Positions 25,074-36,207 of a stretch of DNA of 64,000 nt are shown here, piece after piece. Position 1 is the stretch's first letter; every line of letters starts with the position of its first letter. The stretch comes from Biomphalaria glabrata (taxonomy: Eukaryota > Mollusca > Gastropoda > Planorbidae): assembly GCF_947242115.1 (NCBI RefSeq), contig NC_074726.1, positions 8,954,270 through 9,018,269 on the forward strand, written 5' to 3'. The notes under the pieces were generated by a model. The model saw nothing but the letters and a program-made list of their open reading frames with translations. It made no database searches and was not told where the DNA came from. A program made the translations under genes and the position numbers.

Positions 25074-25317
25074 TCACTCTGTATAACATTGCAGTTCACA
25101 GCAAACTGATGGACATTTTCACACATTCTTTTCCTCAGGCATCTTCGGCCTTATCGGGGCGTTTCTTAACCTCGGAACATTTGTAGCAGCCAGCTTTGTG
25201 ACTGACTACATTCCAGGCTATTCTTTCTTCCTGACCGTCATTGGTTCTATCATCCTGCTTGTTGGCGGTGGACTAGCACATAGGACAAAGTCCGGAGGAA
25301 ATGTGGAAGGAATCTAA
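20860..25317 (+). CDS. Tetraspan membrane protein 1, PMP22/claudin-like (3 coding exons)
   Basis: Coding exons 20860-21001, 21287-21457 and 25139-25317 join to 163 residues. All junctions are GT/AG and both introns are phase 1 (donors G|GTAACT and G|GTAAGT; acceptors TATTAG and CCTCAG). The ATG lies 2 nt after an acceptor (TTTTCTTTTCACAG, ending 20857), so a non-coding upstream exon is expected. Hydropathy by eye shows four helices: residues about 8-28, 56-77, 90-114 and 131-152. There are two outer loops, a basic inner loop with MEKRSESFAK and a short C tail. The conserved block after intron 1 includes YAFCIISTLGAATALT; TM3-4 include LPLVTLIA and IPGYSFFLT. Length and topology fit the PMP22/EMP/claudin superfamily, but the claudin W-GLW-C-C loop signature is absent, so true tight-junction function is not shown. 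The paralogues downstream share exon structure. Intron 2 carries a hAT element, SINEs and microsatellites. Confidence 0.85.
21688..21910 (+). repeat. Dispersed repeat C in intron 2 of tetraspan gene 1
   Basis: TTTTTACAAAGCTTATATCA, TGTACACTTGATTTCTCCCA and TCTTGGATCAAGCTGAAAGT align with the start of the copy at 18130. Confidence 0.7.
22017..23488 (-). mobile_element. hAT transposon copy with transposase remnant (1.47 kb)
   Basis: Terminal inverted repeats CAGGGATGGGCAA... and ...TTGCCCACCCCTG are flanked by perfect 8-bp duplications CTCTACAA (22009-22016, 23489-23496), the hAT hallmark. The interior on the minus strand still shows MASVTTDGARSL, resembling the first catalytic TTDGA block of hAT transposases, and a WKTKF/LADAVDYL-like segment, with stops and shifts. 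It lies in intron 2 of tetraspan gene 1 and is homologous to the outer hAT at 39959-43560. Confidence 0.88.
23938..24030 (-). mobile_element. SINE family A fragment
   Basis: CTTGCCAGCACAACGATCAA and AAACGCCATTACTTTTCGAC match the reverse body of family A. Confidence 0.65.
24205..24285. mobile_element. hAT element terminus (solo end)
   Basis: GTGCCGGACCGGATTAGACTT...GGGCCGAACTTGGCAAGC...AGTTTGCCCATCACT resembles the right end of elements such as 22017-23488. No left partner was found. Confidence 0.4.
24564..24815 (+). mobile_element. SINE family A, full length
   Basis: AGGAGGCGCGGTGGCTGAGC, GAGCGCTTAGCTTCCCAACC, GGTTCGAATCCTGTTGAAGA, ...GTCTGAAAGGGGAAACTTTA plus a T-rich tail. It is in intron 2 of tetraspan gene 1. 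Confidence 0.92.
25013..25075. repeat. (GACA)n(CA)n microsatellite near exon 3 of tetraspan gene 1
   Basis: Seven GACA units run into about twelve CA units, ending with CTCACTCACTC. It lies about 65 bp before the exon 3 acceptor at 25138. Confidence 0.9.
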
Positions 25318-25422
25318 TAGACAGAATTTATGTATTATCGCTAGTTATGGTTTTGTAAATATGAATAACGAAACCAAAAAAAAAACGACGGACCTGGACA
25401 TGTTTAACATGTACACTTGCAA

Positions 25423-25428
25423 AATAAA
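25423..25428 (+). terminator. Poly(A) signal of tetraspan gene 1
   Basis: An AATAAA hexamer lies 106 nt after the stop codon and just before the hAT MITE at 25473. It implies a short 3' UTR of about 120-130 nt. Confidence 0.55.
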
Positions 25429-25472
25429 GATGAATCGCAAAATAATAACAATTGTAAAATAATGTAAACATA

Positions 25473-25670
25473 CAGTGGCGTAACTAGTATATTGCCATCA
25501 TTTCAAGGACCGGGGGGGGGGGCTTGAATTCTTTAGGGACCCCTGCATTTTGCGTGATATTTAATATTTAATGTAAAAAAAACCCACTCATTTGGAGGCC
25601 CCCATCAAGTGTCGTCCGGGGGAATTTTCAAATTCTACACCTCCCTCCACCCATCCTAGCTACGCCTCTG
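25473..25670 (-). mobile_element. hAT MITE with perfect 8-bp target duplication
   Basis: Ends CAGTGGCGTAACTAG and CTAGCTACGCCTCTG, flanked by TAAACATA on both sides (25465-25472, 25671-25678). Both ends match the two ends of the 2.6-kb hAT at 35141-37705, so it looks like an internal-deletion derivative of that family. Confidence 0.9.
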
Positions 25671-25679
25671 TAAACATAT

Positions 25680-27200
25680 TAATTTTTCCCAAACTCTTTT
25701 TCGTTATAAGAGAAGAGAGCATTAAGGGGAAATAATTCTGTCATTACATGGTTGTCATTATTTATTTTCCTATTAATTACTCTAACAAGAATTCTCATTT
25801 ATTATGCCAGTGAGAATTATCTGTTATTCTTTGCATTTGAGTTTTTAAAATCCAGTTTATATTCTTTAGGCCACCCCCTTTTAGATTTTTTATAATGTTG
25901 AGTACCACTCGCCCCCTCCGCCCCCACACACCTTAATTTATTAACAGAACATAATAAATGGGCATTTAAAAAGATCAGCATAGTTAATGAGGTGAAACGC
26001 GCACCAAACATCGATTCTGCCCATTTTTTTTTTAAGAAAAGGTTTTAAATCCATAGCTTATCAACGCCTTTGTATTTCGCACACCTTAAACATCTAAGAT
26101 TCCATGTAAAAAAAAAAAATCCCTGACAGGATTATTGGGAATGGATTTGTTTTTTAAAAATAAAACCACAGTGGAAGGAAGAAGATTAATGTTAGACAAA
26201 TAATATCCCGATTCTAAGAGATTGAATGAATGATAAAATGAAAGCATGTTTAAACAATTGAGATGACAATATTAGTCGGCATTTTCGTTTCTGTCATGCG
26301 TATTCATAATCATTGAACTCCGTCCTAATATAAGTCTCTAGACTATCATTTGGCTAGGGGTTATCTCACTTAAAAACGATAACCTAGAACGACTCGTGTG
26401 GTAATGTAAATAAAATGTCAGTCTCGTCAATATAATTAAGCCGTTATTACTTCTTTTTAATTTTTTTTATTTTATAAATCTACACACTCTGGTATTTTTT
26501 TAAAAATGTAAACTGCACCTGTGATAAATAATTTTAATAATTTTTATTGACTCTTTTTTGTGACTATGTCGATTATACATTAGAGCACAGAAGTACATTT
26601 TTTTTTCTGGTTTGCATGATGTGATAATTTATATTGACCTCATTTTGTTTCAATTTCAACGCATGGAATAGTGTTTTCTGAGTCATGTTTTCATTTACCT
26701 CTTGTTATACCTTCCTATTTTATCTATCTTTATGGACACTGCATTCGTATTTCACCATGTCCAGGTGTCCTTGGGTCCCGCTGTAATTACAAAGCACTAA
26801 ATAACTCAGTCAAGAGGAATACAAAACTATTACTCTTGATAGCATGTATCACACACTGGCCTCATGAGAACAAATACACTTCCGGTCATTCGTGCATGCA
26901 TTGTAACTGGCATACATAAACAAAAAAATGATTATGATTACACACACATGCACACATTCATCAGTGACACCTTTAACCACTTTTTACAATACGTCTGTTC
27001 AAGTCCATAATCCCTCATAGAACCTGGGTGGACGAGATTCTCGAATACTGCTCTAAGGATTTGCCTATAAATTTAACAGTTGGTGTGTATCGCGAAAAGA
27101 ATTACTTGCTTGTTAGCCACATTGGAAAAACCAAAGTTAGAAAGTTGTAATTTTTCAAAGTAAGAAAAAAAATGTAAATTTGGATAGAGACCAAAACTAG
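25680..27200. other. Unannotated DNA between tetraspan gene 1 and LINE tail
   Basis: A/T-rich with no coding frame of credible context. The open frame 26671-26919 shows no domain. Confidence 0.45.
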
Positions 27201-27205
27201 TTCTA

Positions 27206-27207
27206 GA

Positions 27208-27238
<31 letters not shown>

Positions 27239-27415
27239 AGCCAGCTTTATTGCTGCTGAGCTGTCAACTCTTTTGCAGACTGTGCCAAGGAAAAAAAGTG
27301 TACTGTTTTCTTCAGTTGTTCAGCACTGCCATACAGGGTGTTGGTTATGTTGGGCTGTAGTGGAAGTAGGGTCTGCCTAAGGTGGATTAGGGACGGGCAT
27401 TCAAAGAAGTTCTAG
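27206..27415 (-). mobile_element. I/Nimb-type LINE 3' end with (GAA)n tail
   Basis: The minus strand reads FFECPSLIHLRQTLLPLQPN, then ITNTLYGSAEQLKKTVHFFS and LAQSAKELTAQQQ with a stop, then (GAA)n at 27207-27238. The HxLxxCP..LR..LLP.....LYG...QL..T..F pattern is the C terminus of I-group LINEs; the simple-repeat tail fits target-primed insertion. The frame is intact over about 52 codons. Confidence 0.75.
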
Positions 27416-27631
27416 ATACAACTATCCAACCATCATTGGTTTTCAAAGGACTATCGTGTTCTTGAAAGGACTGTTGTATTCGGAAATTTTGAAGGCTTTA
27501 TTGAATCAAGAGTATAATAAATTAATGTTCAGGAAAAGGTTGCGCATCGACTTGTCCGTCTAGATTTAAAGGCCTGTCTTTGGGAGTTATTGAAAATTTT
27601 AAAGTCAATATAATATAGATTAATCTATATT

Positions 27632-27800
27632 CTAGGTGGCTGCCTGGTCGTGCGGTTGCGCGCTTGACTGTCGTTCAGATTTATCGATGGTCCCGGATTG
27701 AATCCCTGCCCGCTCCCATCCCCCTTCGTCCTTCGGGAGGTTTGGACTAGGAAGTAAATTATCTTCAACTCTGAAGAAATATCTGAAACATGTAACACGA
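27632..27800 (+). mobile_element. SINE family B, near full length
   Basis: A tRNA-like head GGTGGCTGCCTGGTCGTGCG, GCGCTTGACTGTCGTTC, B box GGTCCCGGATTGAATCCC, then TTCGTCCTTCGGGAGGTTTG, GACTAGGAAGTAAATTATCT and GAAACATGTAACA. It is distinct from family A. Confidence 0.85.
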
Positions 27801-28264
27801 GGAAACAAGATGTAGAAATAGATTTAGACTAGATCCTACCAAGAGTTCTATATTAGAACTTTAGGTGTAGATATTCATACAATAAACATACCAATAAATA
27901 ATTGTATAGTTTGCCTTGCCCGCTGGCACAATCAGAAAAATCGTACTTTAAAGCAGCTGACGGTGTGACGAGTTCAGATTTGAGTATAAAGTATTTTTTA
28001 ATTATTATTTTTTATTATTGTATTATTTTTTAAGTTTCATAACGGAGGTATTGTCTTTAAAAAATTATTTTTAATGTGTTTCTTTTTATCTGTTAACAAT
28101 CTCTATTTGTGACATTTATCCACCTTAAAAGAGGATTCCAATGGCATGCCAGTCAGTGTTGTTAGCCAGTCTCTATTTCCTCGGTGACATTTGTTTTTAT
28201 AATTTCCTTGTGATCGCTTTTCATTAATGTATAGACAGATAACACCCAACCCAACGGGCTAGAA

Positions 28265-28880
28265 CAGTGATGCCCAAATTACGGCCCGCGGGCCACATCC
28301 GGCCCGCGACGTGGTTCCATCCGGCCCGGTGTAGGAAAAATAGGCGTATCTTTATTTTTTTTTTTGTGGAACATGATAATAAGCCAACATTTTTTTTTAA
28401 AGAGACCATTAAAGGTCACTTTGAAACCAATAGGGTGACATTCTTGGTTTGAGCCGCTACTAAAAGATTGTTACGCCTAGAAATTGGAGAACTCATTAGA
28501 GCATTTACCAAAAAGAGACGACAATGAGTCGGTGGTAAAGCTCCAACGTTGTTCACATTCTAATTAGAGAGATGAAGCCAGCTTCCGACAATATACTGCT
28601 CAGAGCGTTATGGCCCAATCTCATTTGTGGATTAGTGGGGGGGAGGGGTATCTGGGAGAAGGGTTTACGTGCTGCCTTTAGACTCTCAGTAAACACAACG
28701 CTGCTCGAGCCCCCTTCGTAGGAAGTCAAGCCAAGCCAAATTTGGGCTTACTTAGCTTCTCGACCACGCATCCCACAAGTCAATTTCATCTCGTTTTTGT
28801 ATCTTTTTGGTCATGTGGCCCGCGACACGAGTGTCGGATATTAAAATGGCCCGCATCTCGAAATACGTTGGGCTTCACTG
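28265..28880. mobile_element. Non-autonomous hAT element (616 bp)
   Basis: Ends CAGTGATGCCCAAATTACGG and ...CGTTGGGCTTCACTG with 8-bp duplications GGCTAGAA (28257-28264, 28881-28888). Subterminal GGCCCGCG motifs occur at both ends. No transposase reading was seen inside. Confidence 0.9.
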
Positions 28881-28889
28881 GGCTAGAAT

Positions 28890-30580
28890 ATCTACTGTGA
28901 TTTTCAACTAACATGGGTCGATAGAAACAAGATTTGAGAATGAGAAATAGTTAGGTATATTCCCTCTAGTCCTTTAGTTGTTTTGATATATGTAAACTAA
29001 ATGAGTCTATTTATGTATCCTACCATATTTAGTTATTTCTTTCCTGTAATTATCTATATTTATTTAACGCCGGTGTTTGAATCAGAAAAGATTAAGTTTT
29101 TATTCTTTTTGTTGTTAACCTCACTCTCACTTTAAGCCAAGAGACGTGTACATTTTTCGATCTAGGAGCCAAACAAATAAATACCGCAGAAAAATAACTT
29201 GTCGAGGACTTTCTAGAGCTGGGTGGCTCCGCATCAAGGTCCAGATCTGTCCCGCGTTTGGTTGTTTCGGACTTACTCTCTTAGACGGTTACCTAAAATG
29301 TACTAAAGGAACGCAGTTTAAATGTGTGTGCTGCTAAGTGTCTGCGTGTTTGTATTTAATCTTACTATGTAAAATGTAATAAAGCGGGAAAATTATTTGT
29401 TTTCATTATAGGTAGACAGTAAAATTATAGATTCTTAAAAATAAATTGTGTTTAAGAAAAATTGTCTAGTTTTTTTTTTAATATTAGCAAAATATTTTAG
29501 AATGTTTTCAAATAAAAAATCAATTAAAAAATGTTCAGATTTTATTTATTTTGTCTTCATCTAGAGTTATTTTACATTTTACTTTTAATTCTGCAAAAGA
29601 AAATGAACAGAAACGCTGAAAAAGTGAAATCAATAGAGCTGTAAATATGATTTACATTGACAGACAGATTTCCTCTCGATTATTTTGCTTTCTTTATTTC
29701 GTGTACCAGAAGTTAAAGTCAAACACTTTTAATTACTGGAATCTAGAAGCATTTGAAGGAAACAGATCAAGCTTGACTTCGATTGTCAATACCAAATAAC
29801 ACTTTCCTTTAAGGTTTCTCCATTAACTCAGTATCAAGATATAAAATTTGGAACGTGAGACTTTTGGTAACGTATAAATCATTGCCTATATTACTATATG
29901 CAAATTTACTGAACCTCCCCTAACAGCGCAAACAATAATTTATAGGATATTCCCCCCCCCCCCCAAATCTTTCAATGAACATTATACATCCGGGTTTGTG
30001 CTAAGAACAAGGGGTATGAATGACATACCGAGTTTGTTTCCAAGAAATGAGTTTTGTTAATCAAATGTAAATATAGTTTTATCGATCTGGTTTGGTAAAT
30101 GTACATATGAAATTGGAAGGGTCAAAGGAGAGGGAGAATAGAGGCGCAACCCCCACCCCCCCCCCCCCTCCAAAAAAAAAAAACAATAATTAAAATGTGT
30201 AAAGTTTTTACAATATAGGTCATTGCCGTTAACAACTGATTCAACATTTAGATTCGACATATATAAAGCTGGTTAAGATTCAGACTTGTATTTATGTATG
30301 AGGAAGTTGGCTTAACCTGTAACAAAGCAAGAATCCAATCACAGTATGTACATTTAGCCTTTGCGATTGTATCTTTGAACTTTCTCTGAATATTACAAAC
30401 TAATACTATTCAATAATAAAATGTATAGTTACGTATACTATTATAATCAAAAGGCATAATCTTAGATCATGGAAAAATAAGGATTAAAATATTTAGGCTA
30501 AGCATTTAAAGGTATAAATCTGTTATTTTAAAAATTCAATACAAATTCATGCTTCTGACATAGAAATTTATCTTCACCAG
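28890..30580. other. Upstream region of tetraspan gene 2
   Basis: A/T-rich, with poly-C tracts at 29953 and 30160. It should contain, or lie downstream of, a non-coding exon of gene 2; none was recognised. Confidence 0.4.
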
Positions 30581-31701
30581 ATGGAAATTGGAAAGCTGCT
30601 GAAATATACCCTAATTGCCGCCATTCTGATTGTGATAGCGTTTATACTTATTGTGGTTGGAGTTGCGTCACCTGGATGGGTTTATTTTAATAGCATCAAT
30701 TCTGGAATTAAACTTCAAGATTATGACCGTATGTATTCACATAGACATCTAGTTCTTTATAGTTTATGCTAAGTTACATAACTGTTCTTTTCAAATGTAT
30801 TATTTACACACTGAAAGTTACCTCTATCCTGTCAATCCCATCTGTATGTCATATATAATACAAATGAAGGCATAATTTTTATTTCTAAAGGTTTTATGCA
30901 TTGCAATTATTCATTTTCAGCGTACTCAAAATGAGAAAAGCTACTATTAGTTTTGTGTTGTCTGTCTGTTCTTCCGTCCGTCCGCCCGTCCCGTTTAGAT
31001 CTCAGAAACTAGAAAACAAAATGAAAATAGGACATCATGATATTTCGGACATTTCTAAGTTTTGGCAACGATTTGTTTCGATACTGAATCATTTCATTTC
31101 TAAAATTAACGATCCCAATCATAAAGAGCTAGATGAGTCTTATTATGGATGGCATGTTGTCCTGTTTGCTTTCAAGTTAAAAAATAACGCTAAAGAATTT
31201 TTGAAATTTTATTAATTTAAACTATCAAAATGAGACCATGGCTAATCATGGCTTCAATATTTCTGGTCCATGAGCGAATTTGAGTTAGGCCTCCTTTGAG
31301 TTTATGTGATAACACACACTCTCTTTCTAATGTTTTTATTACTATTATTCTCTTTTTTTTTGTCTTAGTTGCCTATTCAAATTACAATGGCAAAGACACA
31401 TCAGACTCATCAGCTAGGCAAGCAGCCTACGCACTCTGTGTCATCTCGACACTCGGGGCGGCTACGGCCCTGACAGCCGTGTCGATTGATGTTTTGTTAC
31501 AACTCCTAAACAAAATGAACGAGACTACGACCAAAATTTTACCTTTGGTGACCCTGATAGCTGCCAATGTTGGCGGTAAGTAATGATCATATATATGTTA
31601 AGCACTCCAGAAAAATGTTTATAAAGACAAAGGTGTAGAAAAAGAGCAATGATTTTGAGTCTTTGAGTCTTTCTCTCTCTCTTTCTCTCTCTTTCTCTCT
31701 A

Positions 31702-31732
<31 letters not shown>

Positions 31733-31733
31733 A

Positions 31734-31797
<64 letters not shown>

Positions 31798-33622
31798 GTA
31801 ACAAATATCAATATTAAGACTCTCTGCAACTGCACCACACAACACTGCCAACTCATAGATTTTAACAACTCAGGTCTCCGATATAACGTACAACTTTAAT
31901 ATCCAATAAATCACAACCAATACTGTACAATGGGCAACAGGTAACACTCACTGTACAATGTTCTGCCGTGGATATCTGAACCGCCGTATCAACTCTGTAC
32001 TGTTAAGCAGGAACTCTACTGGCTTCGTTGTACCTCGATGAGCTCTGACTCCTTAGATGGGGAGCTGTGACTGACTCGACTCTGATCATTTCGCACTTTA
32101 TAAAGGTGTGAAAGTCTTGTCTATTTCAGTGGAAGATGTGAATACTTTAGTTTTTGATGCAAAGATTTCTTGATGTTACTATAAGATTGTGTTGATCAGA
32201 CAATGCGCTTTCAAAGTAAAAATTCAAAGTAGATTTCTATTTCGAAATATTATTAAACACTCAAATAAAATCTTCATGCGGAGATTTAAATGTAACTATT
32301 AATTTAAACTATTAAGATTCTTCAACAATAAATGCAAAGCTTTAATTCTGGAACTAGGAAGCACTTGAATAAAACACATCATGTACAACAAAATTACATA
32401 AGTTAACTGTCTTCGTCCAAGCTCGTAATTAAAACTAGATATAATAATGGTACTGGTACTATAACTCAACCTAGAAAAGTCTGCCCTCACCTATGTATCT
32501 CAATCAGAATCATTAATCTAACGCCTACATTTGTATATATGCTAGGACAAATTTGTACAAATACTCCTTCTTCCCTAGTGCTATTAGAGCATGGAATGGG
32601 TTGCCTGAGCTAGCCAGAAAAACCAGTGACTTAGCAGAATTTAAGTCATTGGTTAATATGCATGACTAAATGCATGACGCGTAGGACGTAATAATCTTCT
32701 TTTTTTAAAGTAACGTCAGTATTTTATAAGATAAGATAAGATACGTACAGAAACAAAGACAAGAAAGTTCTATTCGGTTGAAATTGCACGGTCAAAAGGT
32801 TTCGTCTACATTCACAGGCTTAGAACGATTGGTCAAGACCTCGGGTTATAATGTAAAGTTGATATTTAACAAAATTGTTGTTGTAAATGTAGATGTTTCG
32901 TTTGCGACTTTCTAATATTTTAGCCATTATCCCTGTTAAAATTCTATTATTTCTAATTATTTTCTAATTTTTTTTAATGTTTTATTTTAATTGATTTATT
33001 TCTCCAGGGAAGAAGGTGGGGGTGAGAAGAAGGGGTTATCTTAATGAATTTTACCACTATCGCTTTTTAAATAAAAAAAAAAAGTACACGACTTAAATGT
33101 AGACACTAATTCAAGTTCAATCATCAATCTATTAAGTACGATTACCTTCTCTTGTTTTATGCCAAACATAAAAGCTCATTATTATTTTTTATTGATTGTT
33201 GCTTTTGTCAGGTAGAAAATTGTGCAAAATTTCAACTTGATCTGAAATAGGGTGTTGGGCAAACAACGTGTATAAATTTTTTACCAGACAGACAGACAGA
33301 CAGAGTTAATTTAAACTAAAAAAAAACAACAATACACTACTTTATCAATGTGTCAGGAGATAATTCTAAGCTAGAATTTTAAAACTAGCATGTTTTTTTC
33401 ATTTCAGGAGGCTTTGGAATCATTGGTTCTATTATACATGTGGCGTGGTATGCAAGTAAATTTAGCAACACTAGTTCGATTTCGACAGTATACTACAGCC
33501 TAAGCTACGGCTACATCCCAGGTTACTCATTCTTCTTGACCATCATCGGCTCTATCATACTCATTGCTGGTGGAGGTTTGGCCAAGAAAGCTAGCAAAGG
33601 TGGACACATTGGTGGGGTCTAA
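30581..33622 (+). CDS. Tetraspan membrane protein 2, PMP22/claudin-like (3 coding exons)
   Basis: Coding exons 30581-30728, 31369-31575 and 33408-33622 join to 189 residues. Both introns are phase 1 (donors C|GTATGT and G|GTAAGT; acceptors TGTCTTAG and TTTCAG). The ATG follows the acceptor TCTTCACCAG with no intervening base, so the 5' UTR must come from an upstream exon. The N terminus (KLLKYTLIAAILIVIAFILI) matches paralogue 1. Exon 2 is 36 nt longer than in genes 1 and 3, which lengthens outer loop 1 with a Ser/Asp/Asn-rich stretch (SNYNGKDTSDSSARQ). The shared blocks AAYALCVISTLGAATALT, LPLVTLIA and IPGYSFFLT are all present. The second outer loop is longer than in paralogue 1 and rich in Ser/Tyr. 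The C tail is short and basic. Function in epithelial membranes is inference from the fold class. Confidence 0.85.
30935..31050 (+). repeat. Dispersed repeat D in intron 1 of tetraspan gene 2
   Basis: GTCTGTCTGTTCTTCCGTCC then TTTAGATCTCAGAAACTAGA and AAATAGGACATCATGATATT match the copies at 3735 (reverse) and 4825. A 104-codon open frame over it is fortuitous. Confidence 0.65.
31660..31798. repeat. CT-rich microsatellite in intron 2 of tetraspan gene 2
   Basis: Imperfect (CTCTTT)/(CT)n over about 135 bp. The Arg/Glu and Leu/Ser open frames across it are low-complexity artefacts. Confidence 0.9.
32540..32756 (+). mobile_element. CR1/Jockey-like LINE 3' end
   Basis: FPSAIRAWNGLPELARKTSD then LAEFKSLVNMHD and a stop is the classic C terminus of this LINE group. 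The 3' UTR TAGGACGTAATAATCTTC...AAAGTAACGTCAGTATT ends in ATAAGATAAGATAAGATA. It is in intron 2 of tetraspan gene 2. Confidence 0.85.
33170..33320 (-). repeat. Dispersed repeat C in intron 2 of tetraspan gene 2
   Basis: TTGTGCAAAATTTCAACTTG, AACAACGTGTATAAATTTTT and ACCAGACAGACAGACAGACA are the reverse complement of the repeat C 5' part; it ends about 90 bp before the exon 3 acceptor. Confidence 0.65.
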
Positions 33623-33760
33623 ACGTGAAACTACAGGAACACCTTCAAGTATCTGTGATAAAAATTCCGTTTTTGTAAATTATTTTATGACACTTGTTAG
33701 TATAAAAAGATTTTTTGTTGGTATATGTGTCAAGGGTCAAAAAGTGGCTTAGGCTATAAG

Positions 33761-34353
33761 CATGTCATCATTAATACATTTGTATGTCATGATTGCGTCA
33801 TTGGTATGTAATAATTGCACTATTAGTATGTCACCATTGAGCCATTAGAATGTCATGATTGCGCCATTAGTATGTCATCATTGAGCCATTAGTATATTAT
33901 GATTGCACCCTGAGTATGTTATGATTTTGCCATTAGTATGTTATGATTGCGCCATTAGTATGTTATGATTGCGCCATTAGTATGTTATAATTGCGCCATT
34001 AGTATGTTATGGTTGCGCCATTAGTATGTTATTATTGCACCATTTGTATGTTATGATTGCCCCATTAGTATGTTTTAATTGCGACATTAGTATTCTATGA
34101 TTGTGCCATTAGTATGTTATGATTGCGCCTTTAGTATGTTATGATTGCGCCATTAGTATGTTATGATTGCGCCATTAGTATGTTATGATTGCCCCATTAG
34201 TATGTTATGATTACGCCATTAGTATTCTATGATTGCCCCATTAGTATGTTATAATTGCGCCATTAGTATGTTATGATTGCACCATTGGTATGTTATGATT
34301 GCGCCATTAGTATGTTATGATTGCACCATTAGTATGTTATTACTGCGGAATTT
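33761..34353 (+). repeat. 22-bp minisatellite, about 27 copies, downstream of tetraspan gene 2
   Basis: The unit is GTATGTTATGATTGCGCCATTA with scattered substitutions. I counted 27 units in register, the first six or seven more divergent (GTATGTCATCATTGAGCCATTA type) and the middle nearly uniform. It begins about 140 nt after the stop codon of tetraspan gene 2 and precedes the only downstream AATAAA, so it is probably transcribed in the 3' UTR. A unit of 22 bp is not a multiple of three, arguing against coding. Confidence 0.92.
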
Positions 34354-34683
34354 ATACCAAAAGGTTCACAGTTTCAATGTTCTTATCCCTTCCATTGCTT
34401 TCTCATTCTTCTTTCTTTCTCTCTCTGTTTCTTTTTTCACTCTCTCTCTCTCTCTGTTTCTTTTTTCACTCTCTCTCTCTCTTTCTTTTCGCCTGTCTCG
34501 TTCAGCTTTTTTTTTTGTTTTGTTGTTTTGTAGTTTTTATTTCTACCGAATGATGGTAACGATGATAATCTTTGCTGCACTATTGCAGATCATGTGAGGA
34601 TTTTATATATTACATTTTAGGATCATGTAACTTTATCATGTTGTATTAGTGTACTGAATGTTTTAAATGTATTGTTTTCAGCA

Positions 34684-34689
34684 AATAAA
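34684..34689 (+). terminator. Likely poly(A) signal of tetraspan gene 2
   Basis: This is the first AATAAA I see downstream of the stop at 33622, and it is followed by a GT-rich stretch (TGTCTGTCTGTG). If it is used, the 3' UTR is about 1.07 kb and contains the whole 22-bp minisatellite at 33761-34353. Confidence 0.4.
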
Positions 34690-34924
34690 AAAAAGGAAAT
34701 GCTTCAAATTGTCTGTCTGTGAATATGTTCATAATGAAATATACATGTTGCATATTAAATTTAAAAATAAATAAAATGAAATATAGATCTTGTATGTAAA
34801 TGTTCATAACCCAATACATTTTAAAATCTGAGTAAATCGTTTATTCTCGTAAGATTTTTAAAAAACTTATTTGAATGATCTTGATAGCAAAACATAATGT
34901 GTTGTCACGTTAGTGTCAAGGACC

Positions 34925-35077
34925 AGCTAGTTAAGAAGTCTTTTGTGTGGTCTAGTTAGAGTCAATTACTAACTAGTTAAAAAGTCTTTTGTGTGGTCTA
35001 GTTAGAGCTAATTACTAACTAGTTTAAAAGACTTCTGTATGGTCTAGTTCGAGTCAATTTCCAACTAGCTAAAGAAT
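34925..35077 (+). repeat. 46-bp tandem repeat, 3.3 copies
   Basis: Units begin at 34925, 34971, 35017 and 35063 with the core AGTCTTTTGTGTGGTCTAGT. Identity is high between the first two and lower for the third. It lies just 5' of the hAT element at 35141. Confidence 0.85.
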
Positions 35078-36207
35078 GAGGCCTAGTTGTATTCCCTTGT
35101 CCAATTTATCAGGATATGCGGCTCTGTTTGTCACTGACAACAGGGGCGTAACTAGGGATTTGGGGGCCCGGGGGGATTGACCTCTTTGGGGGCCCCTTGC
35201 ATTTTGACATTCGACATATGACATGAGATAATGTACCCAAAAATATATAAGCCCCAAATCAAATTGGTTCAGTATATCAGTAAACTTAACAAAAAGTAAT
35301 CATCAAGACTCTTTAATGAATAATACCGTTGTTTATAAGTTAAATAATGCACAAGTGACAAATCTAAATTGATATCGCTTCACGTCGTGCATTCTGTGCA
35401 TCAAAGACATCTATAACATCAACTACATCGATACTTTCTAGTATTTGTGACTTCACTGACATTAAAACCATGATAAGCCTTTCTTGCGTCATTGTGCTCT
35501 GAGATACTTTTTGATGAGCTTGAACTTTGAGAATGATCTCTCACATGACGTAATGGAAGTGGCCTGAGTTAGCGGTATTCGGAGGAGGTTGCAAAGTCTG
35601 AGCACACGTAATACCCATATGAAGCCTGTTTTTTTCAATATGTCTATTGGTGATTGTATTACTGTTTGTTGATGAAAAGTGCTCGTGCATCAATGACATC
35701 ATTGAAAAAGCGATTTCCCATTTATTTCATCATACAAACAGGAAAAGTAGCACAGTTTGTCACAAGCGTGTCTTCTAACAGGTGTCTTGGTTCAAGAAGA
35801 AACCCAAAGGTATCCATTTTCTTTCCAGCCTTTGGAATCTGCCCTTCATCTCCATATGAAATCTGTCCAGCACTTCTGTCTCAACACGTTTGAATTGCAG
35901 TTCTATTGACAGTCCTACATTAGAACTCAAATTCCAATTAAGTCTTTTCTTTCTTATGGTTGATTTGATTACAGGGAATCCATAGTATTCACTACCTTCT
36001 TTTGCTTTTTCGATGGATTGGGTTTTTGTCAGTTTCTCATCATTTTGCAGAAAGCATGAAAAGGAACTAATTTCTTTAGCAGCTTCCCGTATATGCAGTC
36101 CAGACTTTTGTAGTTTCTTCCGAACTATATTAATTGGGCGCAGGAGCTTTGATCAGAATTCCAGATAGGCAAAAAATTCTTAATTTTCCACTACATGAAA
36201 AAGATTC

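Noticed and set aside
30901-31215. 104-codon open frame in intron 1 of tetraspan gene 2
   Set aside because: It overlays dispersed repeat D and its flanks; the repeat copies elsewhere have no matching frame.
31619-31899. Arg/Glu and Leu/Ser open frames on both strands
   Set aside because: They lie on an imperfect CT microsatellite; the same applies to 14500-14875, 19334-19537, 34277-34597 and 49013-49210.
33761-34353. CRISPR-like regular array
   Set aside because: Direct 22-bp tandem copies without unique spacers in a eukaryotic gene context.
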